DNA of 64,000 nt, taken from NCBI RefSeq assembly GCF_014493765.1, contig NZ_JACTVJ010000025.1:109028-173027 (forward strand). The letters are read 5' to 3'. The first letter of the stretch is position 1, and each line of letters begins with the position of its first letter. Shown here one piece after another: positions 53,217-62,431 of the stretch. The position numbers and the translations under genes are program-made. Under the pieces are notes generated by a model that saw nothing but the letters and a program-made list of their open reading frames with translations, made no database searches and had not been told where the DNA came from. The stretch is from Streptomyces polyasparticus. GTDB lineage: Bacteria > Actinomycetota > Actinomycetes > Streptomycetales > Streptomycetaceae.

Positions 53217-54598
53217 CCGAGCTCTCCACCATGGAATTCCACCCGCAGCCCCAGGCCGGCGAGGCCAAGCCCTGGGCCTTCCCCGCCCCCGAGCGCGGCA
53301 CACTGCCCAACGGCCTGACCGTGTTGCGCTGCGACCGTCCCGGCCAGCAGGTCGTCGCCGTCGAGATCTTCCTCGCAGCGCCGCTCGACGCCGAGCCGGA
53401 GGGCCTCGACGGGGTCGCGACCATCATGGCGCGCGCCTTCTCCGAGGGCACCGACAAGCTGAGCGCCGAGGAGTTCGCGGCCGAACTGGAGCGCTGCGGC
53501 GCCACGTTGGACGCGCACGCCGACCACCCGGGCGTACGGGTCTCGCTCGAAGTCCCCGTCTCGCGGCTGCCGAAGGCGCTCGGTCTGATCGCCGACTCGC
53601 TGCGCGCACCGGCGTTCGCGGACAGCGAGGTCAGCCGCGTGGTGCGCAACCGCCTCGACGAGATCCCGCACGAGCTGGCGAACCCCTCGCGGCGCGCCGC
53701 CAAGGAGCTCTACAAGGAGCTGTTCCCGGCCACCGCGCGGATGTCGCGGCCGCGCCAGGGCACCGAGGAGACGGTCGGGCGCATCGACTCCCAGGCCGTG
53801 CGCGCGTTCTACGACGCGTGGGTGCGGCCCGCGACGGCGACCGCCGTGATCGTGGGCGACCTCTCCGCCACGGACCTCGACGCCCTGCTCGCCGAGACCC
53901 TCGGACAGTGGACGGGCACGCCCGGCCAGGCGCGCCCCGCCGCCCCGGTCACGGCCGACGACACCGGCCGCGTGGTCATCGTCGACCGGCCCGGCGCCGT
54001 CCAGACGCAGCTGCTCATCGGACGCATCGGCCCGGACCGGCACGACCGTGTGTGGCCGGCCCAGGTGCTCGGCACGTACTGCCTGGGCGGGACTCTGACG
54101 TCCCGTCTGGACCGCGTGCTGCGCGAGGAGAAGGGCTATACGTACGGCGTACGGGCCTTCGGCCAGGTCCTGCGGTCCGCGCCCGACGGCAGCGGCGCGG
54201 CCATGCTGGCCATCAACGGCTCGGTGGACACGCCCAATACGGGCCCGGCGCTCGAGGACCTGTGGAAGGTCCTGCGCACGCTCGCGGCCGAGGGACTGAC
54301 CGACGCGGAGCGCGAGACGGCGGTGCAGAACCTCGTGGGCGTCGCACCGCTGCGCTACGAGACCGCGGCCGCGGTCGCCAACACCCTTGCCGACCAGGTC
54401 GAGCAGCACCTGCCGGACGATTTCCAGGCGCAGTTGTACCGGATGCTCGCCGAGACGGGCACGGTCGAGGCGACCGCCGCCGTCGTCAGCGCGTTCCCGG
54501 TGGACCGTCTGGTGACGGTCCTCGTGGGCGACGCGGCCGAGATCGCGGAGCCCGTGAAGGCGCTCGGGATCGGTGAAGTGACGGTTGTCACGGGCTAG
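53213..54598 (+). CDS. M16-like peptidase partner lacking the zinc motif
   Basis: A 461-residue M16 homologue. Where the catalytic subunit has HxxEH this protein reads VATIMARAFSEGT, so it cannot bind zinc in the same way. It retains LREEKGYTYGVRAF, the Arg/Tyr motif that non-catalytic partners contribute to the active site in bacterial M16 heterodimers. The GTG start overlaps the preceding stop (GTGA), ensuring equal synthesis. An obligate heterodimer is inferred. A hairpin terminator closes the operon. Confidence 0.9.
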   Translation: MTELSTMEFHPQPQAGEAKPWAFPAPERGTLPNGLTVLRCDRPGQQVVAVEIFLAAPLDAEPEGLDGVATIMARAFSEGTDKLSAEEFAAELERCGATLDAHADHPGVRVSLEVPVSRLPKALGLIADSLRAPAFADSEVSRVVRNRLDEIPHELANPSRRAAKELYKELFPATARMSRPRQGTEETVGRIDSQAVRAFYDAWVRPATATAVIVGDLSATDLDALLAETLGQWTGTPGQARPAAPVTADDTGRVVIVDRPGAVQTQLLIGRIGPDRHDRVWPAQVLGTYCLGGTLTSRLDRVLREEKGYTYGVRAFGQVLRSAPDGSGAAMLAINGSVDTPNTGPALEDLWKVLRTLAAEGLTDAERETAVQNLVGVAPLRYETAAAVANTLADQVEQHLPDDFQAQLYRMLAETGTVEATAAVVSAFPVDRLVTVLVGDAAEIAEPVKALGIGEVTVVTG

Positions 54599-54637
54599 GT
54601 GACGGACTGGGGCGGATCCAGCAGGCCCGCCGCAGGT

Positions 54638-54673
54638 GAACAGGGACTCCAGAGCCTTCTGGGGTCCCTGTTC
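54638..54673 (+). terminator. Terminator after the M16 operon
   Basis: GAACAGGGACTCCAGA (54638-54653) pairs with TCTGGGGTCCCTGTTC (54658-54673) with one T-G wobble and a 4-base loop, 40 bp after the stop codon. Confidence 0.9.
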
Positions 54674-54829
54674 TACGTAGTTATCCGTGTATGTCCGAAT
54701 TGGTACGGAGGTTGAGGGTCTGCCCTGTGGCATGCGCTACAAAAGGCCGGTTCCGTTTGTTGATTGAAAGATGTCCCGCTTAGCGTCGGTCCGGCTGTTC
54801 GTCCGCTGTACGCCGCATCCGCGGCAACG

Positions 54830-54985
54830 GGCAGTCATCGCCGAGTCCCCGTCAGGCGCGAGCCTGGGGAGCCGGGGACCCATACGCAGTCCCTGGGGTG
54901 AATCGGAAGCCGTCGCGAGACGGTGACCGTAGGAGACCTTCCTGCTCCGAACCCGTCAGCTAACCCGGTAGGCGAGAAGGAAGGA
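54830..54985 (+). ncRNA. c-di-AMP riboswitch (ydaO/yuaA type)
   Basis: The region upstream of the M23 peptidase contains landmarks of Streptomyces ydaO-type leaders: CGGGGACCC followed by GGGGTGAATCGG, then GTAGGAGACCTTCCTGCTCC, GAACCCGTCAGCTAACCCGG and TAGGCGAGAAGGAAGGAAAG. In Streptomyces such riboswitches sit before cell-wall hydrolase genes and switch them off when c-di-AMP binds. The end lies about 18 bp before the ATG, so the last helix may also affect ribosome access. Boundaries are approximate. Confidence 0.88.
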
Positions 54986-55002
54986 AAGGACACCGCCGCT
55001 CC

Positions 55003-55767
55003 ATGGCTTTCTCCCGTGCCACCGGGAAGCACCGCCGTCCCAGCGCGCTGACGCGCAAGTCGGCGAGCATCGCGGGCGTCGCCGCCCTCACCACCACCGG
55101 CGTGATCGGCTCGCTCGGCTCCACCGCGTACGCCGCGGAGGCCTCCGTCGAGGACACCGGACTCACCAAGGCCGTCTCCATCGGCGACACCCTCACCGAG
55201 CGCATCGACGCCCAGGCCGCTGCCCAGCAGGCCGAGGCCGAGCGTGCCGCCGCCGAGCAGAAGGCCGAGGCCGAGGCCAAGCGCAAGGCCGAGGCGAAGG
55301 CCAAGGCGGAGCGCGAGGCCAAGGAGCGCGCCGCCCGTGAGGCCGAGCGCAAGCGTCTGAACTCCTTCACCACGCCGATCGCCGGCTCCTACGTCTCCAC
55401 CGGCTACAAGGCCGGCGGCGCCGTCTGGTCCTCCGGCAGTCACACCGGCGTGGACTTCCACGCCGCGTCCGGCACCTCCGTGCACGCGGTCGGCATGGGC
55501 ACCGTCGTCGAGGCCGGCTGGGGCGGCGCGTACGGCAACAACATCGTGATCAAGATGAACGACGGCACGTACACCCAGTACGGCCACCTCTCGTCCATCG
55601 CCGTCACCGTCGGCCAGCAGGTCACCCCCGGCCAGCAGATAGGCCTCTCGGGCGCGACCGGCAACGTCACCGGCCCGCACCTGCACTTCGAGGCCCGCAC
55701 CAGCCCCGACTACGGCTCGGACATCGACCCGGTCTCGTATCTGCGCGCGCACGGCGTCAGCATCTGA
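55003..55767 (+). CDS. Secreted M23 (LytM-type) cell-wall endopeptidase
   Basis: The 254-residue protein has a Sec-type signal (about 1-44; ends STAYAAEA) and a long charged coiled coil rich in AEAKRKAEAKAKAERE (about 75-122). A peptidase M23 domain follows with zinc ligands in GSHTGVDFHAASGT (HxxxD) and GPHLHFEAR (HxH). It should cut peptide bridges of peptidoglycan during growth or germination. The c-di-AMP riboswitch directly upstream is the expected control. The gene is monocistronic: terminators lie on both sides. Confidence 0.93.
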   Translation: MAFSRATGKHRRPSALTRKSASIAGVAALTTTGVIGSLGSTAYAAEASVEDTGLTKAVSIGDTLTERIDAQAAAQQAEAERAAAEQKAEAEAKRKAEAKAKAEREAKERAAREAERKRLNSFTTPIAGSYVSTGYKAGGAVWSSGSHTGVDFHAASGTSVHAVGMGTVVEAGWGGAYGNNIVIKMNDGTYTQYGHLSSIAVTVGQQVTPGQQIGLSGATGNVTGPHLHFEARTSPDYGSDIDPVSYLRAHGVSI

Positions 55768-55805
55768 CCCACCGCGTCCGGCGATCCGATCCGCATCGTC
55801 CCGCG

Positions 55806-55838
55806 CGAAGGCCCCGGCATCCGCTGCCGGGGCCTTCG
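55806..55838 (+). terminator. Terminator after the M23 gene
   Basis: CGAAGGCCCCGGCA (55806-55819) and TGCCGGGGCCTTCG (55825-55838) form a 14-bp perfect stem with a 5-base loop, 38 bp after the stop codon. Confidence 0.92.
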
Positions 55839-55997
55839 GCGTTGTGCGCGCCTTCTGTCCGCCTTGCCCGCACCTGCCTTGTGTCTGCCGTAACCCGCGA
55901 GTAAATGCAACCCCATGAATTCCCGCCGTGCATCGGGAAATTGGGGGAGTCTGCAATAGAGTCGAATTACGACGAGCAGCAGGGCGGTGGTCAGGTC

Positions 55998-56684
55998 ATG
56001 CGCATTCCCGCGCAGTCGGTATGCACGGCCATCCGGGACGACATCGTCTCCGGGGTCTACGAACGGGGCAGCCGGCTCACCGAGGAAGTGCTCGCGCGCC
56101 GCTACGGGGTTTCGCGCGTGCCGGTCCGCGAGGCCCTGCGCACGCTCGAGGCCGAAGGCTTCGTCGTCACCCGCCGGCACGCCGGCGCCCATGTCGCCGA
56201 GCCCACCGCGCAGGAGGCCGCCGATCTCCTCGAGGTGCGGATGCTGCTCGAACCGCTCGGCGCCGCACGCGCCGCGCAGCGCCGCACCGAAGCGCACCTC
56301 AAGGTGCTCCGAGGCCTGGTCAGGCTGGGGCAGGAGCGGGCCAGGAGCGGGCAGAGCGAGGATCTGCGCAGCCTCGGCGGCTGGTTCCACGAGACGCTCG
56401 CGCAGGCCTCGGGCAGCCCCGGTCTGATCACGCTGCTCACCCAGCTGCGCCACAAGATCGCGTGGATGTACGCGGTGGAGTCCCCGGAGCGGCCCTCCGA
56501 ATCCTGGGCGGAGCACGGCGCGATCGTCGACGCGGTGGCCCGCGGGGACGCCGAACGAGCCCGCCAGCTCACCGCCCAGCACACCGAACGGGCCGCCCGC
56601 GCACACCGGTTGAGAGGCCGGACGCCGACGGCCCGTGTGAGCGGTTCGCAACATCGCGTAAACATGGCGGGCGGCCGGGCTTAA
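55998..56684 (+). CDS. GntR-family (FadR/FCD-type) transcriptional regulator
   Basis: A 228-residue regulator with a GntR winged helix (about 5-75: IRDDIVSGVYERGSRLTEEV, RRYGVSRVPVREALRTLEAE) and a helical FCD domain with the usual metal-site histidines (GGWFHETLAQASGSP, EHGAIVDAVARGD). The ATG at 55998 lies in AGGTCATG; a longer frame to 55905 lacks support. It is convergent with the HPr gene, and its effector and targets are not indicated. The C-terminal 30 residues are basic and variable. Confidence 0.88.
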   Translation: MRIPAQSVCTAIRDDIVSGVYERGSRLTEEVLARRYGVSRVPVREALRTLEAEGFVVTRRHAGAHVAEPTAQEAADLLEVRMLLEPLGAARAAQRRTEAHLKVLRGLVRLGQERARSGQSEDLRSLGGWFHETLAQASGSPGLITLLTQLRHKIAWMYAVESPERPSESWAEHGAIVDAVARGDAERARQLTAQHTERAARAHRLRGRTPTARVSGSQHRVNMAGGRA

Positions 56685-56802
56685 CAAGCGGGCCGTATAC
56701 AAAGAGATGAATTCGGCGGGGTTTCTTTTGCGTGCCCGCTTATGGCTCGCGCGGGCGAACACGGGGAATTGCGGCCGGCCTGTCCGATGGCCGGAAAACG
56801 AC

Positions 56803-56837
56803 GGAGCCGCCACCACCGAATCGGTGATGACGGCTCC
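56803..56837 (-). terminator. Terminator after ptsH
   Basis: GGAGCCG (56803-56809) and CGGCTCC (56831-56837) with inner CACCGA/TCGGTG pairing form a hairpin followed on the minus strand by TTTT, 25 bp after the HPr stop codon. Confidence 0.8.
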
Positions 56838-56861
56838 ATACGAAGAAAACCGCGAAGAAAC

Positions 56862-57143
56862 TCAGACCGTCTCGGGGAGCTCTTCGAGACCCTCGGCGAC
56901 CAGCTTCGCCAGGCGGTCGAGCGCGGCGTCCGCACCCTCGGCCTCGGAAGCGAGGACGACCTCTTCGCCGCCCTGGGCGCCCAGGCCGAGCACCGCGAGC
57001 ATCGAGGCCGCGTTGACGGGGTTGCCGTCCGCCTTGGCGATCGTCACGGGGACACCGGCGGCCGTGGCCGCACGGACGAAGATGGAAGCGGGACGGGCGT
57101 GGAGGCCCTCGGCCCAACCGACGTTGACGCGGCGCTCAGCCAT
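56862..57143 (-). CDS. ptsH: Phosphocarrier protein HPr
   Basis: A 93-residue HPr that passes phosphate from enzyme I to sugar-specific PTS enzymes. The phosphorylated His15 is in GLHARPAS, and the regulatory-site serine Ser47 is in NAASMLAVL, the helix used for partner binding. Length and motifs are normal. It is transcribed alone on the minus strand between a GntR gene and the acetyltransferase gene, with its own terminator. ATG 57143 has GAAGGG upstream. Confidence 0.95.
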   Translation of the reverse strand: MAERRVNVGWAEGLHARPASIFVRAATAAGVPVTIAKADGNPVNAASMLAVLGLGAQGGEEVVLASEAEGADAALDRLAKLVAEGLEELPETV

Positions 57144-57359
57144 GTGATGCTGCCCTTCAGATTTCACTCAAGCCTTGTCTAGACCAGTCTCTCATGCTGC
57201 GGCGGATGGTCTTGCAGGACCAAGGTCCGCAGCCGTCCGACCTAGGGCCTGACACCCCGGGTCACCCTGGGCCGGAGCCCCGGGGCCACCTCGGACCGGG
57301 CCCGAGGTCTTCCTAGACTGCAACGGTCCCGCCGGGCGCGCGACCCGTACCCTGGCCCC

Positions 57360-60257
57360 ATGCAGCAGCCGCCGGAGCCGATGCAGCACAAGCCCGCCGC
57401 TCAGGACGAGCAGGGCGAGCAACACGCGTATCCCGCGCACTGGGAGGCCGATATCGTCCTGCGGGACGGCGGCACCGCCCGGATCAGGCCCATCACCACC
57501 GAGGACGCCGAGCGGCTCGTCAGTTTCTACGAGCAGGTCTCGGACGAGTCGAAGTACTACCGCTTCTTCGCGCCCTACCCGCGCCTGTCCGACAAGGACG
57601 TGCACCGCTTCACCCATCACGACTACGTGGACCGGGTGGGGCTCGCGGTGACCATCGGCGGCGAGTTCATCGCGACGGTGCGCTACGACCGGATCGACGA
57701 GAACGGGCGCCCCGCCTCCGGTGACGCGGACGAGGCCGAGGTCGCCTTCCTCGTGCAGGACGCCCACCAGGGGCGCGGTGTGGCCTCCGCGCTGCTCGAA
57801 CACATCGCGGCGGTGGCCCGCGAGCGGGGCATCCGGCGTTTTGCCGCCGAGGTGCTGCCCAACAACAACAAAATGATCAAGGTGTTCCGGGACGCCGGAT
57901 ACACCCAGAAGCGCAGCTTCGAGGACGGCGTGGTCCGTCTGGAGTTCGACCTCGAACCGACCGAGGCCTCCCTCGCGGTGCAGCGCGCCCGGGAGCAGCG
58001 CGCCGAGGCCCGCTCGGTGCAGCGGCTGCTCGCGCCCGCGTCCGTGGCGGTGATCGGGGTGGGCCGGCAGCCCGGCGGCGTCGGGCGGACCGTGCTCCAG
58101 GGCCTGGTCAGGGGCGCTTTCACCGGTCAGGTGTACGCGGTGAACCCGGCCGCGTCCGGTCCCCTGGAAGGTGTGCCCGCCGTCCCCTCTGTACGGGACA
58201 TCGCCGAGCCCGTGGACCTCGCGGTGATCGCCGTCCCCGTCGCGCAGGTGCCCGCCGTCGTCGCCGAGTGCGGCGAGAAGGGCGTACGGGGACTGGTCGT
58301 CCTGTCCGCCGGCTATGCCGAGTCCGGGCCCGAAGGGCGGGAGCGGCAGCGGGAGTTGGTGCGCCAGGCCCGTTCGTACGGCATGCGGCTGATCGGGCCG
58401 AACGCCTTCGGCGTCCTGAACACCGCACCGGACCTGAGGCTCAACGCCTCGCTCGCCCCCGAGCTGCCCGCCGCGGGCCGGATCGGTCTCTTCACCCAGT
58501 CGGGTGGCATCGGCATCGCGCTGCTCGCGGGGCTGCACCGGCGCGGCGCGGGGCTCTCGTCGTTCGTGAGCGCCGGCAACCGGTCCGACGTCTCCGGCAA
58601 CGACCTGCTCCAGTACTGGTACGACGACCCGCGCACCGACGTGGTCCTCATGTATCTGGAGTCCATCGGCAACCCCCGTAAGTTCACCCGTCTCGCCCGC
58701 CGCACCGCCCTGGCCAAGCCCCTGGTCGTGGTGCAGGGCGCTCGGCACGGCGGGGTCGCGCCGGCCGGGCACGCGGTACCGGGCACGCGCCTTCCGCACG
58801 CCACGGTCGCGGCGCTCCTGCGGCAGGCCGGCGTCATCCGGGTCGACACGGTCACCGAGCTGATCGACGTCGGCGTACTGCTCGCGGGCCAGCCGCTGCC
58901 GGCCGGGCCCCGGGTGGGGATCCTCGGCAATTCGGAGTCCCTCGGTCTCCTCACGTACGACGCCTGCCTGGCGCAAGGCCTGCGCCCGCAGCGCCCCCTC
59001 GACCTGACGACCTCGGCCGCGCCGGCCGACTTCCGGGCCGCGCTGTCGCGTGCGCTGGCGGACGACGGCTGCGACGCCGTGGTGATCACCGCGATTCCCT
59101 GGGTACGGGAGGGCGGCGACGGGGCCGCCGACCGCGAGGCGCTCGCGGCGGCCGTCCGCGAGACGACGGCGGCCGGTCCGGCGAAGCCGGTGGTGGTCGT
59201 GGCGGTGGAGCTCGGCGGTCTGGCCGAGGCGCTGTCGGCGGCCACGCGGACGGCGCCGGGACGGATCGGGGTCGCACCGGTGCCGGATGCGGCCGTATCC
59301 GACAGTGAGCAGGCCGCCTCGGAGCCTGCCGCCCCGCTGGAGCAGGACCAGGCCCGGTCACAGGACTCCGACGCGCGGCCCGTCGCCCTGGCCATCCCCA
59401 CCTACCCCGCCGCCGAGCGCGCCGCCCGCGCACTCGGCGAGGCCTGGGCCTACGCGCAGTGGCGGCGCGAGGCCGCCGAGCCCGGCAAGGTCCCCGAACT
59501 GGAGCGGATCGACGAGCAGGCGGCCGACGAGCGGATCGAGGCGGCCGGCCGCGAGCGCGGCGACACGGCGGGCTTCGACCTCGGCCCCGTCGAGGCGCGC
59601 GCCCTGCTCGCCGACTACGGCATCGAGGTCACCGGGTCCGAGCCCGCATGGGACGAGTCCGCCACGGTCGAGGCCGCCGCGCTGATGGGCTACCCCGTGG
59701 CCCTCAAGGCCACCGCGCCCCATCTGCGCCACCGCCCCGACCTCGGCTCCGTACGCCTCGATCTGGCGAACGAGGAGCAACTGCGGTCCGCGCACGCTGA
59801 GTTGACCGGCCTGTTCGGCAAGGGCGAGGAGGCGCGTCTGGTCGTCCAGCCGATGGTGCCCAGGGGAGTGGACACGGTCGTACGGGCCTCGGTGGACCCC
59901 GGGGTCGGCGCCGTCCTCTCCTTCGGCCTGGCGGGCGCGCCGTCCCAGCTGCTCGGCGACACGGCCCACCGCCTGATCCCGGTCACGGACCGTGACGCGG
60001 CCGCCCTGATCCGCTCGATCCGCACCGCACCGCTCCTCTTCGGCTGGCGCGGCTCGGACCCCGTGGACACCGCGGCCCTGGAGGAGCTCCTGCAGCGCCT
60101 TTCCCGGCTGCTCGACGACCATCCGCAGGTGGTGTCGGTGGATCTGGAACCGGTGATCGTCGCCCACCGCGGCGCCCACGTCCTCAGCGCCCGGGTCCGC
60201 CTCGCGCCGCCGCCGGCCCGCGACGATCTGGGGCCGCGGACGCTGCCTGCGTACTGA
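57360..60257 (+). CDS. GNAT/acyl-CoA-synthetase-like protein (Pat-type lysine acetyltransferase)
   Basis: This 965-residue protein has an N-terminal GNAT domain (about 30-200) with the acetyl-CoA loop HQGRGVASALLEH. A CoA-binding domain (PASVAVIGVGRQPGGVGRTV) is next, then a ligase-CoA region (GLFTQSGGIGIALLAGLHRR, GNRSDVSGNDLLQYWYDD) and a C-terminal ATP-grasp-like domain (about 750-955). Proteins of this kind in Streptomyces acetylate lysines of metabolic enzymes such as acetyl-CoA synthetase. The NDP-forming synthetase part is usually inactive and regulatory. This version has GNAT first, with a low-complexity acidic linker near 645-675. ATG 57360 begins the family-typical Gln/Pro-rich N-terminus. 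Confidence 0.9.
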   Translation: MQQPPEPMQHKPAAQDEQGEQHAYPAHWEADIVLRDGGTARIRPITTEDAERLVSFYEQVSDESKYYRFFAPYPRLSDKDVHRFTHHDYVDRVGLAVTIGGEFIATVRYDRIDENGRPASGDADEAEVAFLVQDAHQGRGVASALLEHIAAVARERGIRRFAAEVLPNNNKMIKVFRDAGYTQKRSFEDGVVRLEFDLEPTEASLAVQRAREQRAEARSVQRLLAPASVAVIGVGRQPGGVGRTVLQGLVRGAFTGQVYAVNPAASGPLEGVPAVPSVRDIAEPVDLAVIAVPVAQVPAVVAECGEKGVRGLVVLSAGYAESGPEGRERQRELVRQARSYGMRLIGPNAFGVLNTAPDLRLNASLAPELPAAGRIGLFTQSGGIGIALLAGLHRRGAGLSSFVSAGNRSDVSGNDLLQYWYDDPRTDVVLMYLESIGNPRKFTRLARRTALAKPLVVVQGARHGGVAPAGHAVPGTRLPHATVAALLRQAGVIRVDTVTELIDVGVLLAGQPLPAGPRVGILGNSESLGLLTYDACLAQGLRPQRPLDLTTSAAPADFRAALSRALADDGCDAVVITAIPWVREGGDGAADREALAAAVRETTAAGPAKPVVVVAVELGGLAEALSAATRTAPGRIGVAPVPDAAVSDSEQAASEPAAPLEQDQARSQDSDARPVALAIPTYPAAERAARALGEAWAYAQWRREAAEPGKVPELERIDEQAADERIEAAGRERGDTAGFDLGPVEARALLADYGIEVTGSEPAWDESATVEAAALMGYPVALKATAPHLRHRPDLGSVRLDLANEEQLRSAHAELTGLFGKGEEARLVVQPMVPRGVDTVVRASVDPGVGAVLSFGLAGAPSQLLGDTAHRLIPVTDRDAAALIRSIRTAPLLFGWRGSDPVDTAALEELLQRLSRLLDDHPQVVSVDLEPVIVAHRGAHVLSARVRLAPPPARDDLGPRTLPAY

Positions 60258-60421
60258 CGCGGACGCCGACTGCGCGCGGACCGGAGTGGGGCGTTCGGCG
60301 CCGGATGCGGAGCCAGTTGCCCTTGCGGCGGGCGATTCACCCCCTATCTACGCTTTTGGGGATCGGTCCCCGGCTCCCGCCGGGGGCTCCGGCCCCGGGC
60401 CCCGGCCCGTAGGATGGGCGC

Positions 60422-61009
60422 ATGGCGAAGACCGGTACGACGACCCAGGGGCTGCGCGCGGCAATCGAGCGCAGCGGCTATTACCCGGCCCTTGTGGCCG
60501 AGGCGGTGGAAGCCGCCGTCGGCGGGGAGCCGATCGTCTCGTACCTGGTGCACCAGGAGACCACCTTCGATGCCAACGAGGTGCGCCGCCATGTCACGGT
60601 CCTCGTCCTGACCGGCACCCGCTTCATCGTCAGCCACACCGACGAGCAGTCCGCCGACAGCAGCTCCCCGACGCCGTACGCGACCACGTCCACGGAGTCC
60701 GTGAAGCTCGGCCGTATCTCGTCCGTGGTCGTCAGCCGTGTCGTGGCGAACCCCGAGAAGTACCAGCCCGGCACCCTGCCCCGCGAGGTCCTCCTGACCA
60801 TCGGCTGGGGCGCCGTCTCCCGTATCGACCTGGAGCCCGCCGCCTGCGGCGACTCCAACTGCGAGGCGGACCACGGCTACACCGGCAGCTCCACCGCCGA
60901 CGACCTGAGCCTGCGGGTGAGCGAGGCAGGCGACGGTCCCGAGACCGTGCGCCAGACCCTGTCGTTCGCGCAGGCGCTGTCCGAGGCGACCGCGGCCACG
61001 CAGCGCTGA
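60422..61009 (+). CDS. DUF5998 family protein
   Basis: A 195-residue conserved actinobacterial protein (DUF5998): QGLRAAIERSGYYPALVAEA at the start, a beta-rich middle (VTVLVLTGTRFIVSHTDEQS, VKLGRISSVVVSRVV) with PH-like character, and ACGDSNCEADHGYTGSSTAD, in which two cysteines may bind metal. Its stop overlaps the phosphodiesterase start by one base (TGATG), so the two are translationally coupled. No role is established; co-transcription suggests a link with the downstream enzyme. Confidence 0.85.
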   Translation: MAKTGTTTQGLRAAIERSGYYPALVAEAVEAAVGGEPIVSYLVHQETTFDANEVRRHVTVLVLTGTRFIVSHTDEQSADSSSPTPYATTSTESVKLGRISSVVVSRVVANPEKYQPGTLPREVLLTIGWGAVSRIDLEPAACGDSNCEADHGYTGSSTADDLSLRVSEAGDGPETVRQTLSFAQALSEATAATQR

Positions 61010-62202
61010 TGGCCGAGCCCGCCTGGCCCGACCCGGAGATCCTCCCGGTCGAGAGCGCACCCGTCCCCGCGTACGGCAGCGGTTCCCTGGCCGATCTGCT
61101 GCCGACGCTCGCGGCCGGCATGGAGGTCCCCGGCTTCGAGCCGCGGATCGCCGAGCTCGAGCCCGCCGACCGCAACTGCGTCTTCCTCATCGACGGCCTC
61201 GGCTGGCAGCAGCTGCTCGCCCACCCCGACGAGGCCCCGTTCCTGACCTCGCTGATCGCGAGCTCGCGCGGCGGCACCGGACGTCCCATCACGGTCGGCT
61301 TCCCGGCCACGACCGCCACCTCGCTGGCCTCCGTCGGCACCGGCCTGCCGCCCTGCAGCCACGGTCTGCCCGGCTATACGGCGCGCAACCCGGAGACCGG
61401 CGAGCTGATGAACCAGCTCCGCTGGACCCCGTGGACCTCGCCGGCCGCGTGGCAGCCGTATCCGACGGTCTTCCAGCTGGCCGACCGGGCGGGCGTGCAC
61501 ACCGCGCAGGTCTCGTCCCCGCACTTCCAGAACACCCCGTTGACGAAGATCGCCCTCAGCGGCGGCACCTTCCACGGACGGCTCTCCGGCGAGGACCGTA
61601 TGGACCTCGCGGCCGAGCAACTGGCCGCGGGCGACCGCTCGTTGGTCTACACGTACTACGCCGAGGTCGACGGCAAGGGCCACCGCTACGGTGTCGACTC
61701 CGACGCCTGGCGCGGCCAGCTGATGTACGTGGACCGGCTCGTGCAGCGCCTCGCCGAGCAGCTTCCGCCGCGCAGCGCGCTGTACGTCACCGCCGACCAC
61801 GGCATGCTCGACGTCCCCTTCGACGACGAGCACCGCATCGACTTCGACCACGACTGGGAGCTGCGCGCCGGCGTGGCCCTGCTCGGCGGCGAGGGCCGCG
61901 CCCGGCATGTGTACGCCGTGCCCGGGGCCCAGTCCGATGTGCTCGCCTGCTGGCGCGAGGTGCTCGGTGAACAGTTCTGGGTCGCCTCGCGCGACGAGGC
62001 CCTGGCGGCCGGCTGGTTCGGCCCGCCGGGCGCGTACGACCAGCGGGTGTACGACCGGCTCGGCGATGTGATCGCCGCGGCCCGCGACGACGTCCTGATC
62101 ATCGCGACGGAACGCGAGCCGAAAGAGTCCCTGATGACGGGCAACCACGGCTCGATGACTCCGGTCGAGCAACTGGTGCCGCTGTTGCAGGTCCGCAGCT
62201 GA
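61009..62202 (+). CDS. Type I phosphodiesterase / nucleotide pyrophosphatase-like enzyme
   Basis: A 397-residue alkaline-phosphatase-superfamily enzyme. Metal ligands are visible in order: Asp in VFLIDGLGW, a nucleophile Thr candidate in GFPATTATSLASVGTGL, Asp and His in YYAEVDGKGHRYGVDSD, Asp-His in YVTADHGMLD and His in TGNHGSM. It should hydrolyse a phosphodiester or pyrophosphate bond; the substrate is unknown. No signal peptide is evident, so it is probably cytoplasmic. The start overlaps the DUF5998 stop. A thymidine kinase stub follows 53 bp downstream, the former next gene. Confidence 0.9.
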   Translation: MAEPAWPDPEILPVESAPVPAYGSGSLADLLPTLAAGMEVPGFEPRIAELEPADRNCVFLIDGLGWQQLLAHPDEAPFLTSLIASSRGGTGRPITVGFPATTATSLASVGTGLPPCSHGLPGYTARNPETGELMNQLRWTPWTSPAAWQPYPTVFQLADRAGVHTAQVSSPHFQNTPLTKIALSGGTFHGRLSGEDRMDLAAEQLAAGDRSLVYTYYAEVDGKGHRYGVDSDAWRGQLMYVDRLVQRLAEQLPPRSALYVTADHGMLDVPFDDEHRIDFDHDWELRAGVALLGGEGRARHVYAVPGAQSDVLACWREVLGEQFWVASRDEALAAGWFGPPGAYDQRVYDRLGDVIAAARDDVLIIATEREPKESLMTGNHGSMTPVEQLVPLLQVRS

Positions 62203-62255
62203 CCTCCGCCGCCTCCCCTCTCTCACCTCCGTATCCGAAAGGCGTTCGACCTCCC

Positions 62256-62306
62256 ATGCCCGAGCTGGTGTTCTTCTCCGGAACGATGGACTGCGGAAAG
62301 AGCACC
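62256..62306 (+). pseudogene. tdk: 5' stub of the resident thymidine kinase gene
   Basis: ATG 62256 opens MPELVFFSGTMDCGKST, the N-terminal P-loop of a thymidine kinase, in the GC-rich codon style of the chromosome. After codon 17 the frame runs into unrelated sequence and stops near 62430. A full thymidine kinase gene starts 176 bp later with synonymous differences at many of these codons, so the two are not a recent duplication. This is the remains of the original gene at an insertion or replacement junction. Confidence 0.8.
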
Positions 62307-62431
62307 GATTCTCTCGGGCAATCGCCATGTTCTGGCCGGGCGGTGGCTGGGTCCGGGGTGTCTGTGATCGTTGTTGCTCATCCCGGCGGGATCGTCCGCT
62401 GGGGCTCGTTCTCGAAGGGTTGTCTTGCCTG

